From: Pseudomonas sp. PGPPP3
Lineage (GTDB): Bacteria > Pseudomonadota > Gammaproteobacteria > Pseudomonadales > Pseudomonadaceae
Direction: 5' to 3'
Length of the DNA: 6,067 bases
Assembly: GCA_002256055.1 (NCBI GenBank)
Contig: NKIE01000179.1
Location: forward strand, 1-6,067
The number at the start of each line of letters is the position of its first letter. Positions within the stretch are counted from its first letter, which is position 1. Shown one piece after another: positions 1-5,478 of this stretch. Below the pieces are notes generated by a model that saw only the letters and a list, made by a program, of their open reading frames with translations, had not been told where the DNA came from and did no database searches. Made by a program: the position numbers and the translations under genes.

Positions 1-2148
1 GCGGAGTTGCTTGCCCGTGGCCAGGATGCGGACACCTTGGTGGCGGCCGCACTGGGCCAGGCGGTGGCCGATGGCCATGGGTTTGCCGCGTTTCAAGCCG
101 GTTCGCGGGAGACTCTCGCGGTCGAGCAGGCGGCGTTTCAGCAAGCCTTGGGCGATTTCCATCGGCAGCATTATCAGGGCGCCAATGTGTCGCTGGTGCT
201 GGTGGGGCCGCAGTCGGTGGCCGAGTTGCAAGCCTTGGCGAAGCGCTATGCCGGTGAGCTGGCTAGCGGCCCGGCGTTGCCCGCAGCGTCGCCGGCAGCC
301 TTGTTGCCGTTACGGCGGCCGCAGTTGCAGTTGCAATTGCCGAGCGGGGTGCCGACCTTGCATCTGGCGTTTGCCCTGGAGTTCGACCCCACAGCGCCCG
401 CTGGCGACCTGCAGCAGGTCCTGGCGTTTGTGCAAACCTGGCTGCTGGCCGAGTCGCCGGGCGGCTTGCTGGCCCAACTGCGCGTGGCGCAGCTCTGCAC
501 CGGTTTAACGGCGCGCGTGCTCTATCATGATCAGGGCCAGGCCCTGTGGTTGCTGAGCTTTACCGGCGTTAGTGACGATGACTCGGCGCGGGCGGTATTG
601 GTGGCGGCGCTGCAAGATTGGCTGGGTTTTTTCGCCAGTCACGCGCCCTGGGACGAGCTGTGCGAGCGCTACCGGTTGATCCAGATGGGCCGGCCGCCGG
701 CGCGCACGTCTCTGGCCCTGGCGCGGCAATGGCAAGAGGCGCTGGCCTTGGGCTTGACGCCGAATCAGGGATTGAGCGCGCGTGGTCTGCAGTTGTTGCC
801 GTCGCTGTTGCAGCAATTGCATGCACCGCAGCGCTGTATCAGTGTGTTGGCCAGTTCGGCACCGCTGCCGGCATGGCCGTGCACGGGCGGCTTCACTTTG
901 CACCTGCAGGAGGTCGCTGTGCCCGTTGCGGCCAGCCGCCACTGGCGTTGGCACTTGCCTGCGGCCAATCCGTTGCAGGGCGATGTGTTGGCAGCGCTGC
1001 CGTCGTTGGCCATCGCGGCCCAGTTGCACTGGCTGGATGCGCCGCCGTCCGCGGTCAACCCTGCATCCGTCGTCCATGGTCTTTGCCGCTTTGCACCGCA
1101 ATTGCCAGCGGCGCAGCTGTTGGCGGTGGCGCAGGTGGCGCTGCGCGAGCTGACGGCCAATGCCGAGCAAGTCCGCTTCGACCTGCAACTGTCCGCCCAG
1201 CGTGGCGTCTTGCAGTTATTTCTACAGGGGCCGGGGCCGTTGTTGCCGCTGCTCTTGGGGCAGTTGCTGCAACGCTTGCAAGCGCCCCCGGCCGACGTCT
1301 GGTCACAGGCGTTGCGGTTGGCACAGCAGGCAAGTGACACCACGCAGATGCCGTTGCGGCAGATGCTGGGGCGCTTACCCGAGTTGTTTGAGGCGGGCGC
1401 TGCGCCTTTGCCGGCAGTCACTGCCAGCGAGTTGCAACATAGTTTTCAACTGGCTGGCTTTGCTGCCCAACTGCTGGGCGTGGCGGTGCCCGAGCAGGCG
1501 CGGATCACGGCGCTGTTTAGCGCGACTACAGCTCTGGCGCTCGACCTGCCACCTGAAGTGCCCAGTTCCGGGCGTTACTGGCGAGCAGGGCAGGTCGATA
1601 CAGCCGAGGCCTGCGTGGTGCTGTTCTGTCCGCTGGCCAGCCCCACGGCGCACCACGAAGCTGGCTGGCGGCTGTTGGCCCACTGTTATCAAGGGCCGTT
1701 CTTTCAGCGTCTGCGCAGCGAGTTGCAGTTGGGCTACGGGGTGTTTTGCGGCTTTCGTCAGGTGCAGGGCCGGCGCGGCATGGTGTTTGCCGTGCAGTCG
1801 CCCCATGCCAGTGAGGCCGAGGTGCTGACCCATATCCGTCGCTTTCTCGCGGATCAGACGCCGCGGCTGGCCGCGCTCACTGCCGCTGAACGTGGCGCCG
1901 CCATCCAGGCGCTCGCCGAGCCGCTGAATAGTGCTCGCCTGACAGCGCTTGAATGCGCCGAACTACACTGGCAACAGCACTTGGCGGGATTGCCATCTAC
2001 CCATGCGGCTGCCGTGTTGCAGGCTCTGGTGGGCTATGACACCCAGCAATTGCTGGGCAGCCTGCAGCAGCTGCTCGCTGCCCACGGCGGTTGGTATCTG
2101 CTCAGCAACCAGGCCCCCAGCGAAGACGGCTGGTTACCGCTCGCCTGA
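1..2148 (+). CDS. pqqF: PqqF, M16-family zinc peptidase of PQQ biosynthesis (3' part; 5' end outside window)
   Basis: The reading frame is open from base 1 (Ala-Glu-Leu-Leu) to TGA at 2146-2148, giving 715 visible residues. In the family, PqqF is a pitrilysin-type metallopeptidase thought to cut the modified PqqA peptide so that the cross-linked Glu-Tyr can become pyrroloquinoline quinone. The window begins just at the end of the first catalytic domain: visible Glu2 (AELLARGQDAD) lines up, from my memory of pitrilysin, with the third zinc ligand, so the HxxEH motif should lie about 75 codons upstream and roughly 120 residues are missing. The ETL...HRQHYQGANVSLVLVG stretch (about residues 37-70) is the usual end of an M16 N-terminal domain. 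The last domain carries PFFQRLRSELQLGYGV, with Arg572 and Tyr579 in visible numbering; their seven-residue spacing matches the Arg and Tyr of insulysin-type active sites. The middle is Leu/Gln/Ala-rich and weakly conserved, as expected. Leucine is often encoded by TTG here, unlike in the downstream genes. PqqF rather than another M16 peptidase is supported mainly by the nosP-nahK neighbourhood. Confidence 0.9.
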   Translation, partial: AELLARGQDADTLVAAALGQAVADGHGFAAFQAGSRETLAVEQAAFQQALGDFHRQHYQGANVSLVLVGPQSVAELQALAKRYAGELASGPALPAASPAALLPLRRPQLQLQLPSGVPTLHLAFALEFDPTAPAGDLQQVLAFVQTWLLAESPGGLLAQLRVAQLCTGLTARVLYHDQGQALWLLSFTGVSDDDSARAVLVAALQDWLGFFASHAPWDELCERYRLIQMGRPPARTSLALARQWQEALALGLTPNQGLSARGLQLLPSLLQQLHAPQRCISVLASSAPLPAWPCTGGFTLHLQEVAVPVAASRHWRWHLPAANPLQGDVLAALPSLAIAAQLHWLDAPPSAVNPASVVHGLCRFAPQLPAAQLLAVAQVALRELTANAEQVRFDLQLSAQRGVLQLFLQGPGPLLPLLLGQLLQRLQAPPADVWSQALRLAQQASDTTQMPLRQMLGRLPELFEAGAAPLPAVTASELQHSFQLAGFAAQLLGVAVPEQARITALFSATTALALDLPPEVPSSGRYWRAGQVDTAEACVVLFCPLASPTAHHEAGWRLLAHCYQGPFFQRLRSELQLGYGVFCGFRQVQGRRGMVFAVQSPHASEAEVLTHIRRFLADQTPRLAALTAAERGAAIQALAEPLNSARLTALECAELHWQQHLAGLPSTHAAAVLQALVGYDTQQLLGSLQQLLAAHGGWYLLSNQAPSEDGWLPLA

Positions 2149-2198
2149 GTCGCGAGCCCCTCCAAACAACAACCCTCTTTGTACCTCTGCGTGCTGAC

Positions 2199-2340
2199 CA
2201 GGCGCCGCGTGGCGTGCCTGCGTCTGGTGGTTTTGCCAGGCTCGTTCGTTGGGCTAACGGCGGCGTACGACCTACGAACGACCTCCCTGCGGTGGTCGCG
2301 GTCGTACACCTTTTTGGCCGCGCCGCCGGGCCTGGCCAAA
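2199..2340. repeat. Cluster of overlapping inverted repeats in the pqqF-porin gap
   Basis: The 297 bases between pqqF and the porin hold no credible gene but several dyads. An imperfect hairpin at 2199-2220 pairs CAGGC with GCCTG, with an inner GCC/GGC stem around a four-base loop. TCGTTCGT at 2242-2249 pairs with ACGAACGA at 2274-2281. GTACGACC at 2265-2272 pairs with GGTCGTAC at 2300-2307, and inside it CGACC at 2279-2283 pairs with GGTCG at 2294-2298. TTTGGCC at 2313-2319 pairs with GGCCAAA at 2334-2340 with further inner pairing. The second and third dyads interlock, so they cannot both form. None is followed by a T-run on the + strand, so these are not ordinary terminators. They resemble the palindromic intergenic (REP-like) elements common in Pseudomonas, perhaps decayed; a structured leader of the porin mRNA is the alternative. 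Confidence 0.6.
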
Positions 2341-2367
2341 GCAGCAGTGATTCGGCGCTTTTGCAGC

Positions 2368-2397
2368 GTATGGCCGGCTGTGGGGCTTTTCGATAAT
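2368..2397 (+). promoter_or_regulatory. Possible sigma-70-type promoter of the porin gene
   Basis: GATAAT at 2392-2397 differs from the -10 consensus at one base and lies in a locally AT-rich patch about 50 bases before the porin ATG. No good -35 box stands at the usual distance: the 15-18-base spacer positions give only poor matches, and TTGCAG at 2361-2366 is about 25 bases away, too far. If real, the promoter would rely on an activator or on another upstream contact. This is a motif match only. Confidence 0.25.
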
Positions 2398-2408
2398 CGC
2401 CTCGACCT

Positions 2409-2424
2409 GACAGACCTGACTGTC
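2409..2424. promoter_or_regulatory. Small dyad just before the porin ribosome binding site
   Basis: GACAG at 2409-2413 and CTGTC at 2420-2424 form a five-base inverted repeat with a six-base spacer. It lies downstream of the candidate -10 element and about 12 bases before the GGAG ribosome binding site at 2436-2439. It could be an operator half-site pair or a small hairpin in the porin leader. It is short enough to occur by chance. Confidence 0.2.
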
Positions 2425-2445
2425 GTCCCACCCGCGGAGCGCGTT

Positions 2446-3648
2446 ATGAACAACAACAAAATCGCCAACACCCGATTCCTGCCCCTCGCCCTAACGGCTG
2501 CTGTTGCCCTGGCCACGGCCCACCAGGCTGCAGCGGAAATCGTTTTGTATGACAAGGACGACACCACCTTTGCCACCGACGGCTACCTCAACACCTTTTA
2601 CGTCAACAGCGATGTCGACCGCGAAGGCGAGACCTTCGACCGCAGCCAGTCGCGGGTGAAGATGGGCTTTCTGCCCAACTGGCTCGGCTTTACTTTCGGT
2701 AAGGAAATCGACGGCCTGACCCTCAGCGGTCGCTCGTCGTTCTGGGTCACCATCAACGACAGCGAAACCAACGGCACCGACACCGCCATCGACGTGCGTC
2801 AGTTCTACGGCACCGTCGCCAGCCCAGAGTGGGGTGAAGTGCTGGTCGGTAAGGACTTCGGCCTGTTCTCGCGCTCCAACATCTTCCTTGATGAAATCCT
2901 CGCCGGCTTCGGCAACGTCAGCGACACACTCGGCCTGGTCGACGGTGGCGGCGTGTCCTTCGGCAACATCGGCACCGGCTACCCGTACCCGTTCCCGACT
3001 TCGCAGATCACCTATCGCAACAACAACCTGGCCGAAGGCCTGCGCGTTGCCGTGGGCATCATGGATCCGGTGGACACCAACCAGGTCGATAAAGACCTCA
3101 GCGATGGCTACGACGACAAGGCCTACCAGGACCAGCCGCGCTACGAGTCGGAAGTCAGCTACCAGATGGATGTGGGCGACGCGACCATCTACTCCTGGGT
3201 CAACGGCGCGCACCAGACCTCGGAAAACACCAACAGCAGCATCGACAGCGTGACCTCCCAAGGCCTGGGTTACGGCGTGCAGGCCAAGCTGGCGGGCTTC
3301 TCGGTAACCGCTTCGGGCTTCCAGGCCGAAGGCATGAACCCGTTCTTCTCCAACAACGCCGGCGAAGCCATCCTGCGTGAAGTCGACAGCGACGGTTACC
3401 TGCTGCAGGGCTCCTACACCTCGGGCAAGAACCGCTGGGCGATTTCCTACGGCAAGACCGAAGACGACGGCAACGGCCTGGGCAGTGCCGCCGACTACGA
3501 GACTCGCGGTATCGCTTACTTCCGCACCATCAACGACAACCTCAAGTTGGTGGCCGAATACAACCAGTACGAGATCGACGCCGCCGCGGGCACCGGGCTG
3601 GGTGAAGACACCGACACCATCGCTTTGGGTGCCGTGCTGAACTGGTAA
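2446..3648 (+). CDS. Outer-membrane general porin (Gram-negative porin family)
   Basis: This 400-residue protein should form a trimeric beta-barrel channel for small hydrophilic solutes in the outer membrane. ATG at 2446 is chosen because GGAG at 2436-2439 stands six bases before it and because the protein then begins with a proper signal peptide: basic start (MNNNKIANTR), hydrophobic core to about residue 25, and a likely cut after HQAAA (residue 30), leaving about 370 mature residues. The frame is open further upstream but that stretch is not porin-like. The mature part is rich in Asp, Gly, Asn and aromatic residues, has no Cys, and shows the alternating pattern of barrel strands. RQFYGTV...GEVLVGKDFGLF (about residues 108-140) followed by a Gly/Pro-rich stretch near 165-185 looks like the strands around constriction loop L3. 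The chain ends in ALGAVLNW, a hydrophobic stretch with a terminal aromatic residue as used for BAM recognition. C-ending codons dominate, suggesting strong expression. Its own leader and a strong terminator make it look monocistronic. Substrate is unknown; transport of a PQQ-enzyme substrate would be a guess from position. Confidence 0.92.
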   Translation: MNNNKIANTRFLPLALTAAVALATAHQAAAEIVLYDKDDTTFATDGYLNTFYVNSDVDREGETFDRSQSRVKMGFLPNWLGFTFGKEIDGLTLSGRSSFWVTINDSETNGTDTAIDVRQFYGTVASPEWGEVLVGKDFGLFSRSNIFLDEILAGFGNVSDTLGLVDGGGVSFGNIGTGYPYPFPTSQITYRNNNLAEGLRVAVGIMDPVDTNQVDKDLSDGYDDKAYQDQPRYESEVSYQMDVGDATIYSWVNGAHQTSENTNSSIDSVTSQGLGYGVQAKLAGFSVTASGFQAEGMNPFFSNNAGEAILREVDSDGYLLQGSYTSGKNRWAISYGKTEDDGNGLGSAADYETRGIAYFRTINDNLKLVAEYNQYEIDAAAGTGLGEDTDTIALGAVLNW

Positions 3649-3667
3649 GCCATCGCGCACTCGATAG

Positions 3668-3704
3668 AAACCGGGCCAGGGAAACCTCGTCCGGTTTTAT
3701 TTTG
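3668..3704 (+). terminator. Intrinsic terminator of the porin gene
   Basis: AAACCGG at 3668-3674 pairs perfectly with CCGGTTT at 3691-3697, and the transcript continues as TTTTATTTT. The 16-base loop contains an extra AGG-GAAA-CCT mini-stem (3678-3687) with a GNRA-type tetraloop. It starts 20 bases after the porin stop codon, so it very likely ends that transcript and separates it from the genes downstream. Confidence 0.85.
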
Positions 3705-3784
3705 CATCCACGTTAGCGCTGGCCGCGCCCGGTGTTGCTAAAAGCCCCCGGTCAGTGGTGTTAACCCTTGTATTGGAGGTAGAG

Positions 3785-4174
3785 ATGTTGGGACTTTGGA
3801 GTGCTAACGCAGCGGATTTTCTGCTGATTCTGACCCTGGCGACCACCTTGGTCTTTGCCTTGCCGATCTTTTTGGTGCCCCTGACCTGGGCGCGCCTGAT
3901 GGCCTGGCAGATTCCGCAGCAGATCGATCTGGCGGTGTACTTTGGCCGTTGCCTGGGCGCCTTTATCCTGATTCTTGAAGCCCTGATGCTGCGCGCCGCC
4001 CTGACCGGCGAGGCGATGCACACGGCGTTCGAGCTGCTCGCCGCCACGGCCACGATGATGATCGTTGTGCATGTCTACGGCGCGCTCAAGCGCATCCAGC
4101 CCTTGAGTGAAACCCTGGAAATCGGCTTCTACGTGCTGCTGTTATTGCTCACCCTGATGTTCTGGCCCGTCTAG
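3785..4174 (+). CDS. Four-helix inner-membrane protein of unknown function (PA1974-like by position)
   Basis: I do not recognise a functional family. The product is 129 residues, starting at ATG 3785 with a strong GGAGGT ribosome binding site at 3775-3780; an in-frame GTG ten codons upstream has no such site. Four hydrophobic segments are visible at about residues 12-34, 51-73, 79-100 and 111-128. The short loops contain TWARLMAWQIPQQ between helices 1 and 2 and KRIQPLSET between helices 3 and 4, both carrying positive charge, which would place these loops and probably both... termini on opposite faces consistent with an even helix count (both ends on the periplasmic side). Possible functional residues are Arg56, Glu65, His79 and His96 in or near the helices, but no known metal- or haem-binding pattern is evident. 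It lies after the porin terminator and 149 bases before nosP, the place occupied in P. aeruginosa by the uncharacterised PA1974. Conserved proximity to an NO-sensing pair is suggestive but does not establish a role. Confidence 0.85.
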   Translation: MLGLWSANAADFLLILTLATTLVFALPIFLVPLTWARLMAWQIPQQIDLAVYFGRCLGAFILILEALMLRAALTGEAMHTAFELLAATATMMIVVHVYGALKRIQPLSETLEIGFYVLLLLLTLMFWPV

Positions 4175-4179
4175 AAACC

Positions 4180-4215
4180 CGGCCAGTCTGGTGAGGCAGT
4201 GAGAGGCCGATTTTT
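4180..4215 (+). terminator. Weak intrinsic terminator candidate after the membrane-protein gene
   Basis: CGGCC at 4180-4184 can pair with GGCCG at 4205-4209, and the sequence continues ATTTTT (4210-4215). The stem is only five base pairs with a 20-base loop, helped a little by CTG/CAG pairing inside (4188-4190 with 4197-4199). It begins a few bases after the TAG stop at 4172-4174. If active, it would partly separate the membrane-protein gene from nosP; read-through seems likely. Confidence 0.4.
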
Positions 4216-4223
4216 CCGACCCG

Positions 4224-4251
4224 CTACTTAGGGAGTAGAGCGGCGCTACTC
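4224..4251. repeat. Alternative hairpins in the nosP leader
   Basis: CTACT at 4224-4228 pairs with AGTAG at 4234-4238 (five-base loop), while GAGTAG at 4233-4238 pairs equally with CTACTC at 4246-4251 (seven-base loop). The central AGTAG is shared, so only one stem can form at a time. The flanking sequence GCTACTTAGG/GCTACTCAAG also makes a 22-base-spaced direct repeat. This could be a protein-binding site with repeated half-sites or a small RNA structure about 75 bases before the nosP start. No family is recognised. Confidence 0.4.
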
Positions 4252-4323
4252 AAGTGGCATGGGGTGTGGGCGCCTTACTTCGTAGAATTCCCCAAGAGTT
4301 GTACTGTTTTTCGGGAGCACGCT

Positions 4324-5478
4324 ATGCAGCGGGAAGGGACTGAAGGCGTGGTCACTGCGACCTCCAACGCCAAGGATGTCGAGCTGGTGGCGCAGGAGCT
4401 GGCGCGGCAGTTGATCCACCCGCACCTGGGCTTCGTACTGTTCTTCTGCTCGGCGGAGTACGACCTGCAAGGCCTGGGTGAAGCCCTGGAGCAGTACTTC
4501 GGCGGCATCAGCCTGATCGGCTGTACCACGGCCGGCGAAATCACCCCGCTGGGCTACGGGCGCGGCTGCATCAGTGCGGTGGGCTTTGATCACCGCAGTT
4601 TCTCGATTGCCAGCGGCCTGATCGACGAGATGGACCGCTTCAACCTGATCGACGCCCAGCAACTGGTCGAGCGCCTGATCAAGGATTGTCGCACCAACGA
4701 ACTGGCCTCGATCAAGGGCCACAGCTTCGCCCTGACCCTGCTGGATGGCCTGTCCAGCCGCGAGGAAGTGGTGCTCGGCGCCCTCAGTGCGGCCTTTGGG
4801 AGCATCCCTCATTTCGGCGGCTCGGCTGGCGACGACAATCATTTGACCCACACCCACGAGTACTACGGCGGCCAGTTTCACACCGGCGCGGCGGTGGTGG
4901 TGCTGTTCAACACCTGGCTGGATTTCGAGGTGTTCAGCACCCACCACATCCAGCCGTGCGCCGACAAACTGGTAGTCACCCGCGCCGACAGTGCCAGTCG
5001 CCGCGTCTATGAACTCAACGCCGCGCCCGCCGCCCAGGAATACGCCGAGCTGATTGGCGTGCCGCTGGCGGCTCTGGATCATCACGTGTTCGCTGCCCAT
5101 CCGCTGGCCGTGCGCATCAGCGAGCAGTACTACGTGCGCTCGATTCAACGGGTCAACGACGACCTCAGCCTGACGTTTTATTGCGCGGTGGAGAACGGCA
5201 TCGTCCTCACTGCTATGCAGCCGGGACCCTTGCTGCCCAACCTGGAAAACCTGTTCGACGGCCTGCGCGAGCGCCTCGGCCCGTTGTTGCTGACTATCGG
5301 TTGCGACTGCTTTTTACGCCGCCTGGAGATCGAGGATCACGACGGCGTGGACGCCGTATCAGAGTTTTTGCGCCGCCAGCCAGTGCTAGGTTTCAACACC
5401 TACGGAGAGCAGTTCAATGGTATGCATATCAACCAGAGCTTCACCGGAGTTGCCATCGGCCGCCCTGGCCGTGGCTGA
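4324..5478 (+). CDS. nosP: FIST-domain sensor protein, probable nitric-oxide haem sensor NosP
   Basis: The product is a 384-residue soluble protein without signal peptide or membrane helices. ATG 4324 is chosen over an in-frame GTG at 4264 because GGAG at 4314-4317 stands six bases before it and the extra 20 residues look unrelated to the family. The FIST N domain spans about residues 20-225 and the FIST_C domain about 226-380. Family-typical motifs are GCTTAGEI (66-73), DGLSSREE (141-148), GGSAGDD (165-171), FNTYGEQF (357-364) and HINQSFTGVAIG (368-379). A Cys-Asp-Cys pair stands at 327-329, and six further Cys are spread through the chain. In P. aeruginosa the FIST protein NosP binds haem, senses NO and modulates the autophosphorylation of NahK, thereby affecting HptB and biofilm dispersal. 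That role is transferred here from family and gene order: the next gene encodes a PAS kinase that begins inside this one. FIST domains elsewhere can sense small molecules such as amino acids, so haem/NO binding is inferred, not seen. Confidence 0.9.
   Translation: MQREGTEGVVTATSNAKDVELVAQELARQLIHPHLGFVLFFCSAEYDLQGLGEALEQYFGGISLIGCTTAGEITPLGYGRGCISAVGFDHRSFSIASGLIDEMDRFNLIDAQQLVERLIKDCRTNELASIKGHSFALTLLDGLSSREEVVLGALSAAFGSIPHFGGSAGDDNHLTHTHEYYGGQFHTGAAVVVLFNTWLDFEVFSTHHIQPCADKLVVTRADSASRRVYELNAAPAAQEYAELIGVPLAALDHHVFAAHPLAVRISEQYYVRSIQRVNDDLSLTFYCAVENGIVLTAMQPGPLLPNLENLFDGLRERLGPLLLTIGCDCFLRRLEIEDHDGVDAVSEFLRRQPVLGFNTYGEQFNGMHINQSFTGVAIGRPGRG
5404..5409 (+). promoter_or_regulatory. Ribosome binding site that fixes the nahK start inside nosP
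   Basis: GGAGAG at 5404-5409 lies seven bases before ATG 5417 in the kinase frame. The other in-frame candidates are poorer: TTG 5450 directly abuts a GGAG, and GTG 5471 has no purine-rich site at a usable distance. The site lies within nosP codons for the conserved FNTYGEQF motif, so ribosomes finishing nosP would pass over it, favouring coupled translation. Confidence 0.65.

Noticed and set aside
505..1421. Several overlapping minus-strand and alternative plus-strand frames inside pqqF
   Set aside because: They are Arg/Ala/Cys-rich translations typical of off-frame GC-rich DNA, while the pqqF frame shows M16 motifs at both ends.
2313..2340. Strong TTTGGCC/GGCCAAA hairpin as a pqqF terminator
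   Set aside because: No T-run follows on either strand; the T-run precedes the hairpin on the + strand, which becomes an A-run after it on the minus strand.
2179..2445. In-frame upstream extension of the porin by 89 codons
   Set aside because: It would bury the signal peptide inside the protein and translate the palindromic region. ATG 2446 has a good ribosome binding site and a normal signal sequence.
2491..3660. 389-codon open frame on the minus strand across the porin
   Set aside because: It mirrors the porin, whose C-ending codons leave the opposite strand free of stops. Its product is Val/Gly/Ala/Asp-rich with no recognisable motif.
3731..3764. Promoter for the membrane-protein gene (TTGCTA ... 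TGTTAA)
   Set aside because: The -10 match is only three of six bases. The GGTGTT direct repeat at 3731-3736 and 3757-3762 is too short to support a regulatory claim.
4264..4323. GTG start for nosP 20 codons upstream
   Set aside because: No suitable ribosome binding site precedes it, whereas ATG 4324 has GGAG at the right distance and gives a normal FIST N-terminus.
4246..5148. 300-codon open frame on the minus strand across nosP
   Set aside because: It lies opposite a clear FIST-domain gene, has no ribosome binding site of note and shows no family resemblance.
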